64,000 bases of DNA from Helianthus annuus (taxonomy: Eukaryota > Streptophyta > Magnoliopsida > Asterales > Asteraceae), in the NCBI RefSeq assembly GCF_002127325.2, contig NC_035445.2, positions 83,406,239 to 83,470,238 of the forward strand, in the 5' to 3' direction. Both the position numbers and the translations under genes were made by a program. Shown here in pieces: positions 48,171 to 59,430 of the stretch. The notes beneath the pieces were generated by a model. The model was not told the DNA's origin and ran no database searches. It worked only from the letters and a program-made list of their open reading frames with translations. Within the stretch, counting starts at the first letter, position 1, and the number at the start of each line of letters is the position of its first letter.

Positions 48171-51168
48171 TGTAACGTCCTAACACGTAATTGACGAAAG
48201 TCGCAGCGGAAGTCCTTGCCATAAAATTTCTTACATTAATAACCATACTTCTTACTTGAAAGTTCACTTTTTAAAATAACTCCTTCATACTAAATACATC
48301 AAACTGACTCAATTATAAAATAATTGATGGCTTATGTACAATAAATTACACCCCCAGACAGCCCCGTACAATCCCTCAAGTGACTCGATCCTCGATCTCT
48401 ATTCCTTGATGATTCTCCGTGACACGTTCCACCTGCATTCACCACATACATTCAGAACATTAGCACACAATGTATACACATGATCATTCACATACGCTTC
48501 ACTTCTCGTTCTTTATCAAATTTCAAGCATTCCGTCTACGTATCCATCTCCTGGCGAGGCTTCATAAATGTACCTGCATTACTATTCATTCTCAAGGTAC
48601 ACCAATATTAACGTTAATCTTCAATGTGTTTAAATCATGCACATATATGTACTTACATACCCACATGCCTATACATCCACATACGTACATACACTCGTAC
48701 ATACCCTTATTCATACCTACATACACAACTACATACTTACATATCCTTCCTACAACTAGACATACGTACTTACGCTCATACATATCATTAAGCATAACTA
48801 CATATCCCACCACATGCATACTCTTGGAGTTATAAGCAAACATATGTATATACCTACACACCTACTTACATAACTTCTACATACATATATAAATACATAC
48901 GATCACACAAACTTGCTTACCTACATATGTGCATCCCTATATGCTCATAAGAAACTTACGAATCATCGGGATGCGTTACAGATCACTTAGAAATACAAAA
49001 TTAAGCAAAATGGAGAAATGGGCTAGACAGCCCGTCGGCGACGGGGTGGGGACCCGTCGGCGACGGCTTCTTAAAACATCCGTCGCCCAAACTTTCCCGT
49101 AGACAGATAGATAGGCCGTCGGCCAAGTGGTGGTTTTGGGAGCCCGTCGGCGACGGGGTGGGGGCCCGTCGGCGACGCCCTCTTGAAATACCATTTTTTC
49201 TGCAGTTCCGTTCCATCGTTCGTACGCACTAAATCGCGCGTAACTTTTGAACCGCTCACCCGTTTAACCTCCCGTTTCTTCCTACATGCTTGTAAATTCC
49301 CAATCTATCAAATGAACTTAAAATCCCGTAACCGCCTTAAGGAAAATCTCTACTTACACGCTATCGGCTTATTACCTCCTTTCCCACAATTCGACCCGTT
49401 CATACATTCATCAATGTAACTTGTTCGTTTTACCATAAACTCTTATGAACTTAATAATATCAGTGACATCTACCATAAAATAAATTGTTCTTAGACACTT
49501 TGCATCCTCTTGACACATTATTGTTCATATACTTAGTTTTGACCCGTTAAGGGTATTTGCGTGTTAAATGGTTTATGACATACCAAGACCATACTCTTCA
49601 CTTCCATACTTGCCCAAGACATTACACTAATCAATAACTTGTTTCTAAACTACCTACTAAGATCGTTTGCCCAAAATATCCATCAAGGGCATTTTGGTCA
49701 ACTTTAATCCCATCATTCATGACGAAAGACTTTTCTACATAATTAACCTCAAACATCATGTTTAAATAAATTTTAACACTTTATTACTTACTTGAACTAA
49801 GAAGTGATTACGGAAATCACTTACCTTGTGCATCCGTGTTCATACCCGCTTGCTTGCCTCATCTTGACTCGTTAGTCCTTCGTGCTTGAGTCCACGTCCA
49901 CATGATCCCTAATGCTTTCATGTACCGCAATCACATCCTTGTTAGTGTACACGATTTCACATCTAAATGATCATATCAAAGGCGTAACTCACATTTGACT
50001 TTCATGGTTAAGTCTAATAAACATGAAACATACATCCAAAAACCACATCTTTTTAGACTCATGCAATCCATCACGTTAACGCATAAAACATATATAAATT
50101 TAGCACCTACCATACGACACTATGTACATTTCGTACTTATGATGCTAAAGTACCTACAACCACATGATCACATAATCATACTCGCATACACATTTGCTTA
50201 CATATACTTTCACATATCATACACCTTCGCTCTTAATTACCTTGATTCAAGCACATCTAATACAAGGTGAGCATTACACCATTCAAGCACAAGGTACAAG
50301 CTCCTAATGCATAATTTTACCAAACCATACATTCAATCCGAATTCTCATATGGACTCCACCTTAAGGACACTTAACATATTATTTTGCTAACGACTACAC
50401 CATAAACACCTTCTATACATACTACCCACAACTTTCATACGATTTCACAATTTTGTTCTCTTAGGCATTTTATCGAACACTTGGCGGGTATCACATTTGT
50501 AAAACATTATGTACAAGCTTTTAAAGCGTGATTCCTACTAATTCTTCACATAACTTATTAACAATCAATCAAGCTCATAACAATATTTCGCCCTAACTAC
50601 GGACATATGGTTGTGACACCAATTATTCGTAACAAGATCATCAAAAACAATCAAATTAACACATAGAAATCTCAATGTTTCTAGCCATTCCTTGACATGC
50701 AAGTGGGTTTTGCCTAATCCATGTTCATATTCAAAATTTAACATATCTCGATGTCTACTCAGCCATTGCAACCATCATTCATACTAGATTTAGCATTACA
50801 TTCACGAATTACACTAAACCCACTAAATCAAACATCACCAAATTGCAAGATTCGACTTACTTGATGTAGGAAATGCTTAGATGATCACCATTCTTAGTTT
50901 ATGCAGTCAACTAGCCTTCGATTTCCCTTTTAATTTGAAGATTTTGAAGAAACTAGGGTTTGAACCCTTTTCTTCCTTCCTGCTCATCGACACACACACA
51001 CACTCTATGTGTGTGTGTGGTGTTTTAATTTCTTTTTTTATAAAATCATGTTTCCCACTTAACGGTTTTGGTCCCTCTAGTTTCATTTTGGTTAAATAAG
51101 AGATTAAAACTTATTTGTTTACATCAACCGGGTTTTTAATTTACCAAACCCGTTTTTGGGGCGTTACA
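48171..51168 (-). repeat. LARD2 5' LTR (2998 bp)
   Basis: Same length and ends as 42645-45642. Differences noticed by eye are at about 49237, 49373, 49720, 50091, 50470 and 50817. A cassette copy lies at 49030-49178. Confidence 0.92.
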
Positions 51169-51173
51169 ATATC

Positions 51174-51532
51174 CCAAACTGATCTACTGGTTTTCCAAAA
51201 ACCTATCGGCACGTCTTTAGCGAGACTGCTTAAATGCATTTTAAACGTTACATATCTTTAGCGTACTGCGTCTGTCTAGCTGATATACTATCATTTCCCC
51301 TATTCTACACAAACTCTTTTTTCAAGTTTTCTAATGTTTTTGGATTTTTGTATTTTATCATGTTTTTGTATTTTTCTGCGAATTTCTCCCCCTAAAAAGA
51401 AAAAAACATATTTTTGTGTTTTTGTTTTTTTATCGAAAAGCAGAAAACAAACTATACAGAAAGATGACAACACGACATGGTTCACATCTGATCGCCGCCC
51501 TCCTCGGCGTCACATTCTACCACCCTCCCATA
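51174..51532 (-). other. Copia sequence just after RNase H
   Basis: Non-coding spacer of the host Copia element, continuous with 42569-42644 before LARD2 arrived. It contains A/T-homopolymer-rich DNA near 51330-51430. No feature seen. Confidence 0.5.
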
Positions 51533-52341
51533 TCACAGATTTTTCATCCCGTTCAATTTCAAAAGATAGTAAAATCTCTTTTTGTCAAAGGGTTTTGTAT
51601 AAAAATCAGCTTTCTGATCATCGGTGTGCAAGTGTTCAATCCGGATTAACTTTTTCTCGTGACAATCATGGATGAAGTGGTGACAGATTTCAATATGTTC
51701 TGTTTTAGAATGTTGCATCGGGTTTTTAGTGATGTTTATAGCTGCTTCATTGTCCACATAAATCGGAGTATCCAAGAATTGCAAACCAAAGTCGCGCATC
51801 TGCTGTTGGATCCAAAGGATCTGTGAACAACAGCTGGAGGCTGAAACGTATTATGCCTCACACGTAGAGAGCGCCACTGCGGTTTATTTCTTGCACTGCC
51901 AGGTAACGAGTCGAGTTCCGAAGAATTGACACCCAGCAGTGGTGGACTTTGCATTCTGCTTGCAGCTTCCAAAATCATAATCAGCGAAACCTGATAGGGA
52001 GAAGTCACCCGATCGAGGATACCACAAGCCGATGCTTGGGCAGCCTTTCAAATACGGTAAGATAAGTTTGACAATGGTCAGGGTGACTGCTTTGGGCTCG
52101 ACTGATATCTGGCACAGAGGCATGTCGGGTACATGATGTCTGGACGGGAAGCAGTGAGATACATCAGAGATCCAATGATTGATCGGTACAGTGTCTCGTC
52201 CACTTTCATTCCACTTTCTTCTGGACAAATCTTATGATTCTGTGCAAGGGGGGTTGCTGCAGGACTGCATTCAGTCATATCAAACTTGTCAAGCACGTCC
52301 TTCACGTATTTTGTTTGGTGAATGAAGATTCCATCGGGCAT
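51533..52341 (-). pseudogene. Copia reverse transcriptase C-terminus and RNase H
   Basis: 52341-52078 carries PDGIFIHQTKYVKDVLDKF and the YRSIIGSLMYLTASRPDIMY block of Copia RT/RNase H linkers. After a frameshift near 52090, 52228-51884 gives the SGFADYDFG region (first RNase H acidic residue) and TTAGCQFFG. After further damage near 51800-51890, 51799-51533 holds the second half: IYVDNEAAINITKNPMQHSK and HIEICHHFIHDC, ending in a stop. At least two frame changes disable it. It ends the gag-pol region of the element. Confidence 0.88.
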
Positions 52342-53472
52342 CTACTCCACCTGCAGCCCGAGGAAGAACTTCATCTCCCCCATAGAACTCATCTCAAACT
52401 TTTTCTTCATTACTTTCTCAAACTCTTTACACAGATCGTCGTTGGTGGAACCGGAAATGATATCGTCAACGTAAATCTGCACGATCAACAAATGGCCTGC
52501 CACTTCCTTTGTGAACAACGTGCTATCTACTGTTTCTCTGGTGAACCCGTTGGCCAACAGATATTGGGAAAGCGTCTCGTACTAGGCTCTCGGGGCCTGG
52601 TGTAGTCCATAGAGCGCCTTGTCCAACAGATAGACCTTGTTTTTGTGTTGTGGATCTGTGAACCCCGGTGGTTGTCCCACATACACTTCTTCTTTTATCG
52701 TTCTGTATAGGAAGGCAGATTTGACGTCCAGCTGGTACACTTTAAAGTCTTTCCATGACGCAAACGCTAGGAAGATTCGAATCACCTCGAGTCTAGCAAC
52801 AGGCGCGTAAACTTCGTCGTAGTCGATGCCTTCTTGCTGACTGAAGCCTTGTACCACTAATCGTGCTTTGTTTCTCACCACGACTCCTCTGTCATCCCGT
52901 TTGCACTTAAAAACCCACTTTGTTTTGATTAACTTTTTATTCTGTGGCAGATCGACAAGTCTCCAAACACCTAGCTTTTCAAATTGTTGCAGCTCTTCCT
53001 GCATTGCATTTACCCAGCTATCTTCTGTCAACGCCTCTTTGTAAGTTCTGGGCTCGATCTGCGAAATAAAACACTTTAATGAGAATTCTTCTTGCAAATG
53101 AGAAACAGAAGAATAAAAACATGTAAGAGCTCGATTGATTTGGTCTCGGGTTTTGACACCACTTTGCAGGTCACCAATTATTTGCTCTGACGGATGGTAA
53201 GACAAAGTTCTAGGCATAATGGTGTCAGGCACAATCATTTCTGATTGCAAGTTCGATATATCAAGATCAACGGTTTGATCCTCAGCTTCCGTCGAAGTAA
53301 CATTTGGTTCCTCGTCAAAGGTTGGAGTAGATTCCTCCTCTGAGTCATCAGAGTTGTCAAATGTTGGAGCTGGTTCCTCTGGTGGTTCGTGAGCTGTTCC
53401 ACTCGGTTCGGCTTCATCATTGTGAGTACCCTCGGTGGGTGGAGAAACTACTAGCGGTCTAGGCACTTGCTC
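52342..53472 (-). pseudogene. Copia reverse transcriptase
   Basis: The frame at 53466-52582 begins with an acidic/proline linker and enters RT at YKEALTEDSWVNAMQEELQ near 52980-53040. It continues through KTKWVFKCKRDDRG, NKARLVVQGFSQQEGIDYDE and YQLDVKSAFLY (first catalytic aspartate, near 52700-52735) to KALYGLHQAPRA. A stop at 52582-52584 replaces the tryptophan that usually follows (TAG for TGG). The same frame resumes at 52581 and contains the catalytic YVDDIISGS near 52447-52476. It ends in another stop at 52342-52344 (probably TAG for CAG). Confidence 0.9.
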
Positions 53473-54690
53473 CTATGACATATATTGTTGGTACTGGTAC
53501 AGAAGTGCTAGTTCCTCGTCACTCGGCTGAACGGGTAGTTGAAACGACTCCCAGAGCTTATCGTAATCGAACAGGAATCCTTGTCCGGGAAGTTGTGGTG
53601 ATGGAGTGTGCTTCTGACAATCCACATGCTGAACTTGAATCACTTTTCCCAGGCACGGTACGAACATCCTCTTCAATGGGCTTGCGTAACCTACAAAGAA
53701 ACCCTCAATTGATTTAGCACCAAAGTTTCCATTCTCATCGATAAACGTACACGGAGACCCAAATGGCTCTAGAAATTCAAGATTTGGCTTGTATCGGTGC
53801 AGCAGCTCAAAGCATGTCTTTTTGTACTTTTTGACAGTGAGTACGCGATTCAACGTGTAGCAGGCTGCAGATACAGCTTCGCTCCAGAAGAAGATCGGTA
53901 ATTTGGAATCGGCTAACATTGTGCGAGCTGTCTCTATTAGAGTCCAATTCTTTCTTTCAGCAATGTCGTTCTGTTGTGGTGTGTAAGGCGCACTGAATTC
54001 ATGAAGAATTCCCTTCTCATTGCAAAACTCGTACATTTTGTTGTTTTTGAATTCCGTTCCGTTGTCACTATGAATTCTTCTGATCGGCAGCTTATACACC
54101 GTTTCCATTTTCTTGAACAACACCATCAACGACTCAAAAGTCTGATCCTTTCTTTCTAAGCACACGACCCACGAGAATCTTGTAAAGTCATCAGTCACCA
54201 CCAAGCAGTACAGATCTCCACTGATGCTCTTTACATTGACAGGCCCGAAGAGATCCATGTGTAATCTCTCAAGAGGTAACCTGATCGAATTAAGTATCTT
54301 CGGTGGGTGTGATTTCCGAGTCTGCTTCCCTTTTTTACACGCTACACAATCATCATTCAAGTGAAAATTCTTTAGATTTACACCTTCTACCAAATCATTG
54401 TGCACTAAAAAATTCATTTTGCGAACATGAATGTGGCCCATCTTACGATGCCACATTATCGATTCTTTTTCCGTTGCTTTAGATTTTGACACAAAACATT
54501 GTTTTTGATGAGTTGTTGGTGTTGTGACGCTCATATCAAGAATATAAAGGTCGTTCTCCCGTGGAGCGCGCAACAACACCATCTCATCAGGGATTTTAAA
54601 CCCCGGTTTTAAAACTACACACTCGTTCTTTGTAAAATGTACACTAAAAGATTTATCACATATTTGCAAAATGCTAAGTAAATTGTTTTC
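53473..54690 (-). pseudogene. Copia integrase
   Basis: The frame is open from 54690 to a stop at 53473-53475. The pre-integrase zinc domain is visible (WHRKMGHIHVRKM near 54425-54465, CVACKKGKQ near 54325-54350). The catalytic core has the acidic triad: LHMDLFGP near 54240-54265, HSDNGTEF near 54045-54070, and DIAERKNWTLIE near 53935-53970. Then come SEAVSAACYTLNR and the C-terminal GYASPLKRMF block near 53665-53695. Integrase inserts the DNA copy into the genome. This is the best-preserved domain of the element, but it is bounded by stops on both sides. Confidence 0.9.
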
Positions 54691-55335
54691 CTATTCTACG
54701 ATATAGTTCACTTTCTCGAATGAGATGACACCATTCGTCAACGTTCCCTGTCCAACAATTCCGCCGCCTTGATTTCCGGCGAAGCCCACATAACTTCCAT
54801 TTATTGATTTGACATCGTAAAGAAGAGCTAGCGTCCCAGTCATATGTCTCGATGCACCACTGTCCATGATCCACTTTGATTGGTTTTCAAAAAGTTTTGT
54901 TTTCGGATAAATTTTTGAAGTCTTGCGAGATTTGGAAGATTCGCCAACCTTGAAGGTCGATTTCGGCTTATCCTCCGACTTCAAAGATTCACCTCTCTTT
55001 AAAATGCGAATCGGGGAAACCATTGGTTTTTTACCTTTTGTATCAATCGGTGATTTTGGTCGAGGTTGTTGAACAGTTGGTTTTACAAAAACAGGTTTTT
55101 CAAACACTTTCTTGCATTGTTCCGCCATATGCCCGATTTCATTACAGCGATAACAGACTCTTTTGTCATATTCAACAAAAGTTGATTTGACTGTCTCCTT
55201 TTTCAACTTTTTCGTTGCATTGAAATTGTCTACGGCCTTTTGACTAAAAATGTAGTTCTTTTCATCATCTACACTCGGTCCAGCGACAAAAATATCATTC
55301 ATTTTCTCTTTTGGCTTAACCACCTGCTTAGCCAT
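54691..55335 (-). pseudogene. Copia second zinc knuckle and protease
   Basis: It has CYRCNEIGHMAEQC at 55114-55155, a lysine-rich linker, and the aspartic protease active site WIMDSGASRHMTG near 54832-54870, with GNQGGGIVGQGTL after it. It ends in a stop at 54691-54693, in frame with integrase. Upstream, a frameshift near 55440 separates it from 55733-55299. Confidence 0.88.
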
Positions 55336-56077
55336 CTTCTTCTCAAAACCAATCCCTTTGTTTTTAAAATTGTTTTTCTTGTTATTACCCTTACCATCCC
55401 ACTCTTTCTTTCCCGAGCTGGTAGAACGTGATGTAACAAACGATTTTTAGGTTTTGAAAAGAATTCTTTGTTATTAACATCATCAATGTTCATCTCAACC
55501 AACTTAAAAACTTTCTCAACATTCTCAATCTTCACATTCTGAAGAGGATACTCGAAATTGGAGTAAAGTTTGTCCGTTCCAATCATAGTGTATACCACCA
55601 TAATCGGATCATCATTCGCACTCTTGTCCGATTTCGGTATGAACCGATCCAAGAAATTACCCTCATCTTCAGATTCTGTAACAGCTTTCTCAGATTGAGA
55701 CTTCTCAGAGTTATCACTCTCTTCATCTAGCACCTGATCGACAACAGTTTTGATGACCTGTGATTCATTGTCGGTGTCGGATGCAGAGAATGTAACATCA
55801 ATTCTTTCAGCAAATCATCCTTAATTGATCTCAACTTGAGATTCAAAGCAGCTTCCACCCCATCTGGATATTTTTGCATATAATGATTCCACATTGGGGG
55901 TGGAACGCTGTTAAAGACTGGACCAGCATGTGGCTGCTGTGGAACGATCTGTTCAAGAACATAAGATGAAGCTACATAACTCATCAATTTTTTATCAATT
56001 CGATCATTTTCAATTTTAGCTAATTCAAGCTCTTTCTTAAGTGAAGCGATCGTGTCTAGATGAAAATTAACCTCAAC
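55336..56077 (-). pseudogene. Copia gag-pol linker, frameshifted
   Basis: 56077-55727 continues the frame after the stop at 56078-56080. It has AKIENDRIDKKLMSYVASS and later VPPPMWNHYMQKYPDG near 55870-55910. Near 55808 the frame changes to that of 55733-55299 (acidic, DEESDNSEKSQSE, then NFLDRFIPKSDKS and MVVYTMIGTDKL). Another shift near 55440 leads to the protease frame. No catalytic motif. Known Copia relatives have a linker of this kind. Confidence 0.75.
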
Positions 56078-57085
56078 TTATTTATCAAACAGTGTTGCTT
56101 TAACCAATTTAGTTGCTTTGTCATTTTCAACACTCTCTTTTTGGATCATTTTAATTGACCTGGCAAGAGTATCATAAGCCTCTTTGACTTGTCCAAGGTC
56201 AAATTTTAGCATATCTGCATGATGTTTCAATTCCTGATACTTAGTGTCTTTCTCAAGACACTCCATGCACGGTTGTAAACACTGTTGGCATGGTGTTTCA
56301 GGGATTGAAATGACTTTCTCAACAACCTGTTCATCACAAACAATTTTCACATCTTGTTTACCGACATTTTTCAATTCAGACTCAGACACTTTGACCTCCT
56401 GAACTCCAGATTTCTGATCAGACTCCTGTTTGACTGACACGGTACTGACAGACTCTGACTTCTCGAGTTCTGTGTCTACCTCTTTTAGCCTTCCCATGAG
56501 TGCTTTGTCAGCGATATCTTTCAATGTCTCTCCAGTCAACTCTTTCGTTACGTCTATCATTTCCTCGACAACTTCTTTCTTTTCTTCGTATCTTGGACAC
56601 GATCCAGTCGTCGGTTCTTCGAAATAACCTGCAAAAGATTCAAACACTTTAGGAGGCATTATCGATTTCATAGAACTTGCCAATACCTCCTGTTCTGACT
56701 GGTAATAGTAAACTTCTGCAGCTATTTCTTCAATGTCAATCACATTCTCAACAGGAACATCTTCAACAACTATTTCTGGTTCAGTCACCATCTCAGGTAC
56801 TTCAACTATTTCTGCCATCATGGCCTGCCCATCACTTCCGGGGATATATTTATCCCAGCTGAAACCTTCAGCTACTTTTTCATCGTCTTGATTTACGATA
56901 AGAGCCTTCTCCGGTTTGTTTTCGATTTGCGGCCTCTGAACAACAGGTTGTTGCTTAGGTCGATGATAGATTGCCTGCCTGTAATAATCGTTTGTGAACG
57001 GGTTCTGATGGTTGTTCACTTCACGGTTCGGGCATTCTCTCTTGAAATGGCCACGTTCTTTACACTTGAAGCAGGTAACTTTCAA
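56078..57085 (-). pseudogene. Copia gag C-terminus with zinc knuckle and acidic coiled region
   Basis: It starts with the zinc knuckle CFKCKERGHFKREC at 57032-57073 (nucleic-acid binding). It is followed by a long acidic, lysine-poor region rich in glutamate and valine (EVPEMVTEPEIVVEDVPVE near 56740-56800), a CQQCLQPCMEC cysteine cluster near 56255-56290, and a helical end. It stops at 56078-56080 in a frame that continues beyond. The shift from the gag frame lies near 57100-57125. Confidence 0.85.
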
Positions 57086-58356
57086 TTTGTCGAACCCAAG
57101 CTTCTGATCAGGCCTGAGAGACTGTTTCTTCCTGTTATCTCCATAAAGCGTTGTGCCCTTCTAACCAAACTTGCCATGCACCATTTTATATCAATCAATT
57201 CAAGCTCATCGAGGTCGATCTGGTCGTAATCCTCTTTTGTCATATCGGGATTACCGATCCTACCCGCCACTAAACCTTCATAAGCCTCTAGAACGGAAGC
57301 AAGTAACGCAATGTGTTGTTTCGCGGCTGTTTCAGTAATTTCATTTCCATTCTTAATATTCACTGCGATGTTGCACTGCACCCCAGAAACATAGGCCTGA
57401 TTATTGGAACTTGTAGAGCTTTGAGGCGATGTCTGCTCCTGAGCTTTGAAGTTTGGATCATAGTTCACAAACGGTGAGGGCTTGTTTGATTGTGGAGTGT
57501 TTGTAGAACAACTTGAATTTGTATAAGCACTAAAACCCGTCTGTATCTTCGGACTTTGATTTGTTGCAACAGGAGTGCTTCCTTTGTAGTAAAGAGATAT
57601 GTCTTGCTGCACATTTGCTGAATTCATCTTCTTTATCTTTAACAGCTCCAACTCATGAGCCTCTATCTTCTCGATAAATGAACTGAGATTCAAATTCACG
57701 AAATCCGAGTTGTTTTTCAACATCATCAAGTATGTCCCCCATTAATCATACGGTAATGCGTCGGACAACTTGTCGATCCATTCCTCGTTAGTCTTTGTAA
57801 TCTCCAATCTTTTCATCTCTACCACAAGATGGCAATAACGTTCAATCAACTGCTTCATCGTTTCACCCTTCATCCCGGTAAAGATGTCAAACTCTTTCTT
57901 GATTAGGGCTTTCTTGCTTTTGATCATAGAAACGCTGCCTTGGAACTTCAACTTTAATGCTTGCCACATCGATTGCGAGTTGTCATCGTGTTGTAACAGC
58001 ACAAGAATGTCTTCTTTTATGGCTTGTTGGAGAATACTGACCATCTTCTTCTCCGCCTTAAAATCATTCTGTTCGGTTTCGGTCAAACTTCCAATGCCTT
58101 TCTCTAAGCCCAATCCATCAACAGGTGGAACATATGTTTTCTCTATCCTCATCCAACACTCAAAATGGTTGTCTTGTACCCAATTCTTGAAACGACCCGA
58201 CCATCTGACATACTCATCCAAATTCATAAGCTTTGGCGGTTTCTGCATTGTTCCTAGTTCATTCTCCATGTTGACATTTTGAACTATGCTCGCCGGACTT
58301 TGTGTTGCCGTCATGCCGCTACCCGCAAAAAGGTTGTAAAAATCTTGATTTTCCAT
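57086..58356 (-). pseudogene. Copia gag (capsid region)
   Basis: The start ATG is at 58354-58356 (MENQDFYNLFAGSG); the longer frame upstream to 58455 is leader. The Copia gag core follows: PPKLMNLDEYVRWSGRFKNW near 58180-58240, MWQALKLKFQGS near 57940-57975, KKEFDIFTGMKGETMKQLIE near 57845-57905. An in-frame stop (57742-57744) breaks it after LSDALPYD. The same frame continues with EKIEAHELELLKIKKMN and the QIDLDELELIDIKW block near 57180-57220. The frame is lost near 57100-57125, just before the zinc knuckle. The plus-strand element at 62139 has the same domain order. Confidence 0.88.
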
Positions 58357-58958
58357 TTTAGGTGACAAATTTGGAAAAATTTTTAACTTTTTGACAAACA
58401 GGTTACTTTTACTAAAAAACTTTCTACACAGACTGAATTCCCAACACGATATCACGAACGAAACGGACTTAAACCCTCAAACCATGCTTTACAAACTTAA
58501 AATGTTGTTTCAGGCGAAATCAGACTTTTAGGTTTTGGAGCGAAATCAGAGGTTTACACTCGAGCGAAATCAGATTTTGAAAGCTTTGGAGCGAAATCAA
58601 CAGGTAATTCCGAGCAGAATTAACCTTGGAGCGAAATCACTTATGTATCTCGAGCGGAATCACACAACACGAGCGGAATCACTGATTCCGCTTCTAACAC
58701 TCGAGCGGAATTAAAACCTTTGGTCACAAAAACGTGATTTCGAGCGGAATCTCAAAAATGTACGTTCGAGCGAAATCATGTTCTAAGCCATTTTTTATCG
58801 GTTTTAAGCCGTATTTTGATCTGAAACTCTCAAGGGTTAGTTAATTGTCAATTTTACACAATATGTCCAAAGATCAGTCCATTTTGTCCGTGGCAATGTC
58901 CAGAAACTCAAAAAATGTAGTAAAAAGGCTTTGATTCTGGTATTCTAGCTCATAACTG
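58357..58958 (-). promoter_or_regulatory. Copia 5' leader dense in GAGCGRAATCA motifs
   Basis: Untranslated leader between the primer-binding site and gag. Between 58512 and 58780 the words GAGCGAAATCA or GAGCGGAATC(A) occur about a dozen times on the plus strand, often preceded by CTC or TTG, and once inverted (GATTCCGCTTC). The same motif forms the arms of the LTR hairpin and recurs at 38080-38960. A regulatory or packaging role is only a possibility. Confidence 0.6.
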
Positions 58959-58970
58959 GCTCTGATACCA
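58959..58970 (-). other. Copia primer-binding site (tRNA-iMet)
   Basis: TGGTATCAGAGC on the minus strand, continuing CAGTTATG, two bases from the LTR end at 58973. Confidence 0.9.
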
Positions 58971-58972
58971 AT

Positions 58973-59425
58973 TGTAGGACCGTTATTGATAATCGAATGA
59001 GTCAATCAGAGCATGAACACCACTGTTTATGCAGCAGAAATACACAAACAGTTTGAATCAAAGAAGAATAGAGTAGAAACAGAATGTAGATTACTTTAAA
59101 CACGTTTTCTCATTAATACTTCTCAGAAAAATTCGGCAGCAGTTCCGCTACACTTTCGACATTTGGTACGAAATGAGAAAACACAACAACTATATATAGG
59201 GGCTCTGATTCCGCTCCTAATGACACTATGTCATTTCGGGCGGAATCACTATCTTGTGATTTCGCTCCAAATGACATAGTGTCATTAGGAGCGGAATCAA
59301 GACATTACAACACCAAAATTACAAACAGCCCCCTATACTATACATAATTAACACATATGACCCCTAGACCCTATACAAGCTTGACTAAGATTAAGACGTA
59401 GGCTTTAGACATTCGTGCATCAACA
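58973..59425 (-). repeat. Copia 5' LTR (453 bp)
   Basis: TGTAGGACCG...CATCAACA followed by AAAAC. It contains perfect 30-bp inverted arms (59207-59236 and 59269-59298) around a 32-nt loop, and a TATA box on the minus strand. It matches the three full LTRs in the array at 22929-24958. Confidence 0.92.
59190..59200 (-). promoter_or_regulatory. Probable TATA box of the Copia 5' LTR
   Basis: CCTATATATAG on the minus strand, directly downstream in transcription sense of the hairpin arms. The start of transcription would be expected near 59160. Each full LTR of the array has the same word. Confidence 0.5.
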
Positions 59426-59430
59426 AAAAC

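Larger units (their letters stand above)
42645..51168 (-). mobile_element. LARD2: young non-autonomous large-LTR Gypsy-like element
   Basis: 8524 bp flanked by ATATC (42640-42644 and 51169-51173). Two LTRs of exactly 2998 bp flank 2528 bp of non-coding interior. Primer-binding site and purine tract place it on the minus strand. Its LTR shares blocks with LARD1 (for example CCGTTTCTTCCTACATG at 43749 and 27007) but is a distinct family. Confidence 0.92.
22929..59425 (-). mobile_element. Sirevirus-like Copia element with three nested insertions
   Basis: This minus-strand element is bounded by the 5-bp duplication AAAAC at 22924-22928 and 59426-59430. The LTRs begin TGTAGGACCG and end CATCAACA. 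The order in transcription sense is 5' LTR (58973-59425), primer-binding site, leader, gag, zinc knuckles, protease, integrase, reverse transcriptase, RNase H (ends 51533), spacer, an extra open reading frame (38046 to 25007), purine tract, LTR array (24958-22929). The integrase-before-RT order is that of Copia. Guests are LARD1 (26439-35653), a solo LTR (39928-42563) and LARD2 (42645-51168). Without them and their duplications it is about 16.1 kb. Long size and an additional frame after RNase H are hallmarks of Sireviruses. The coding parts are decayed. Confidence 0.9.
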
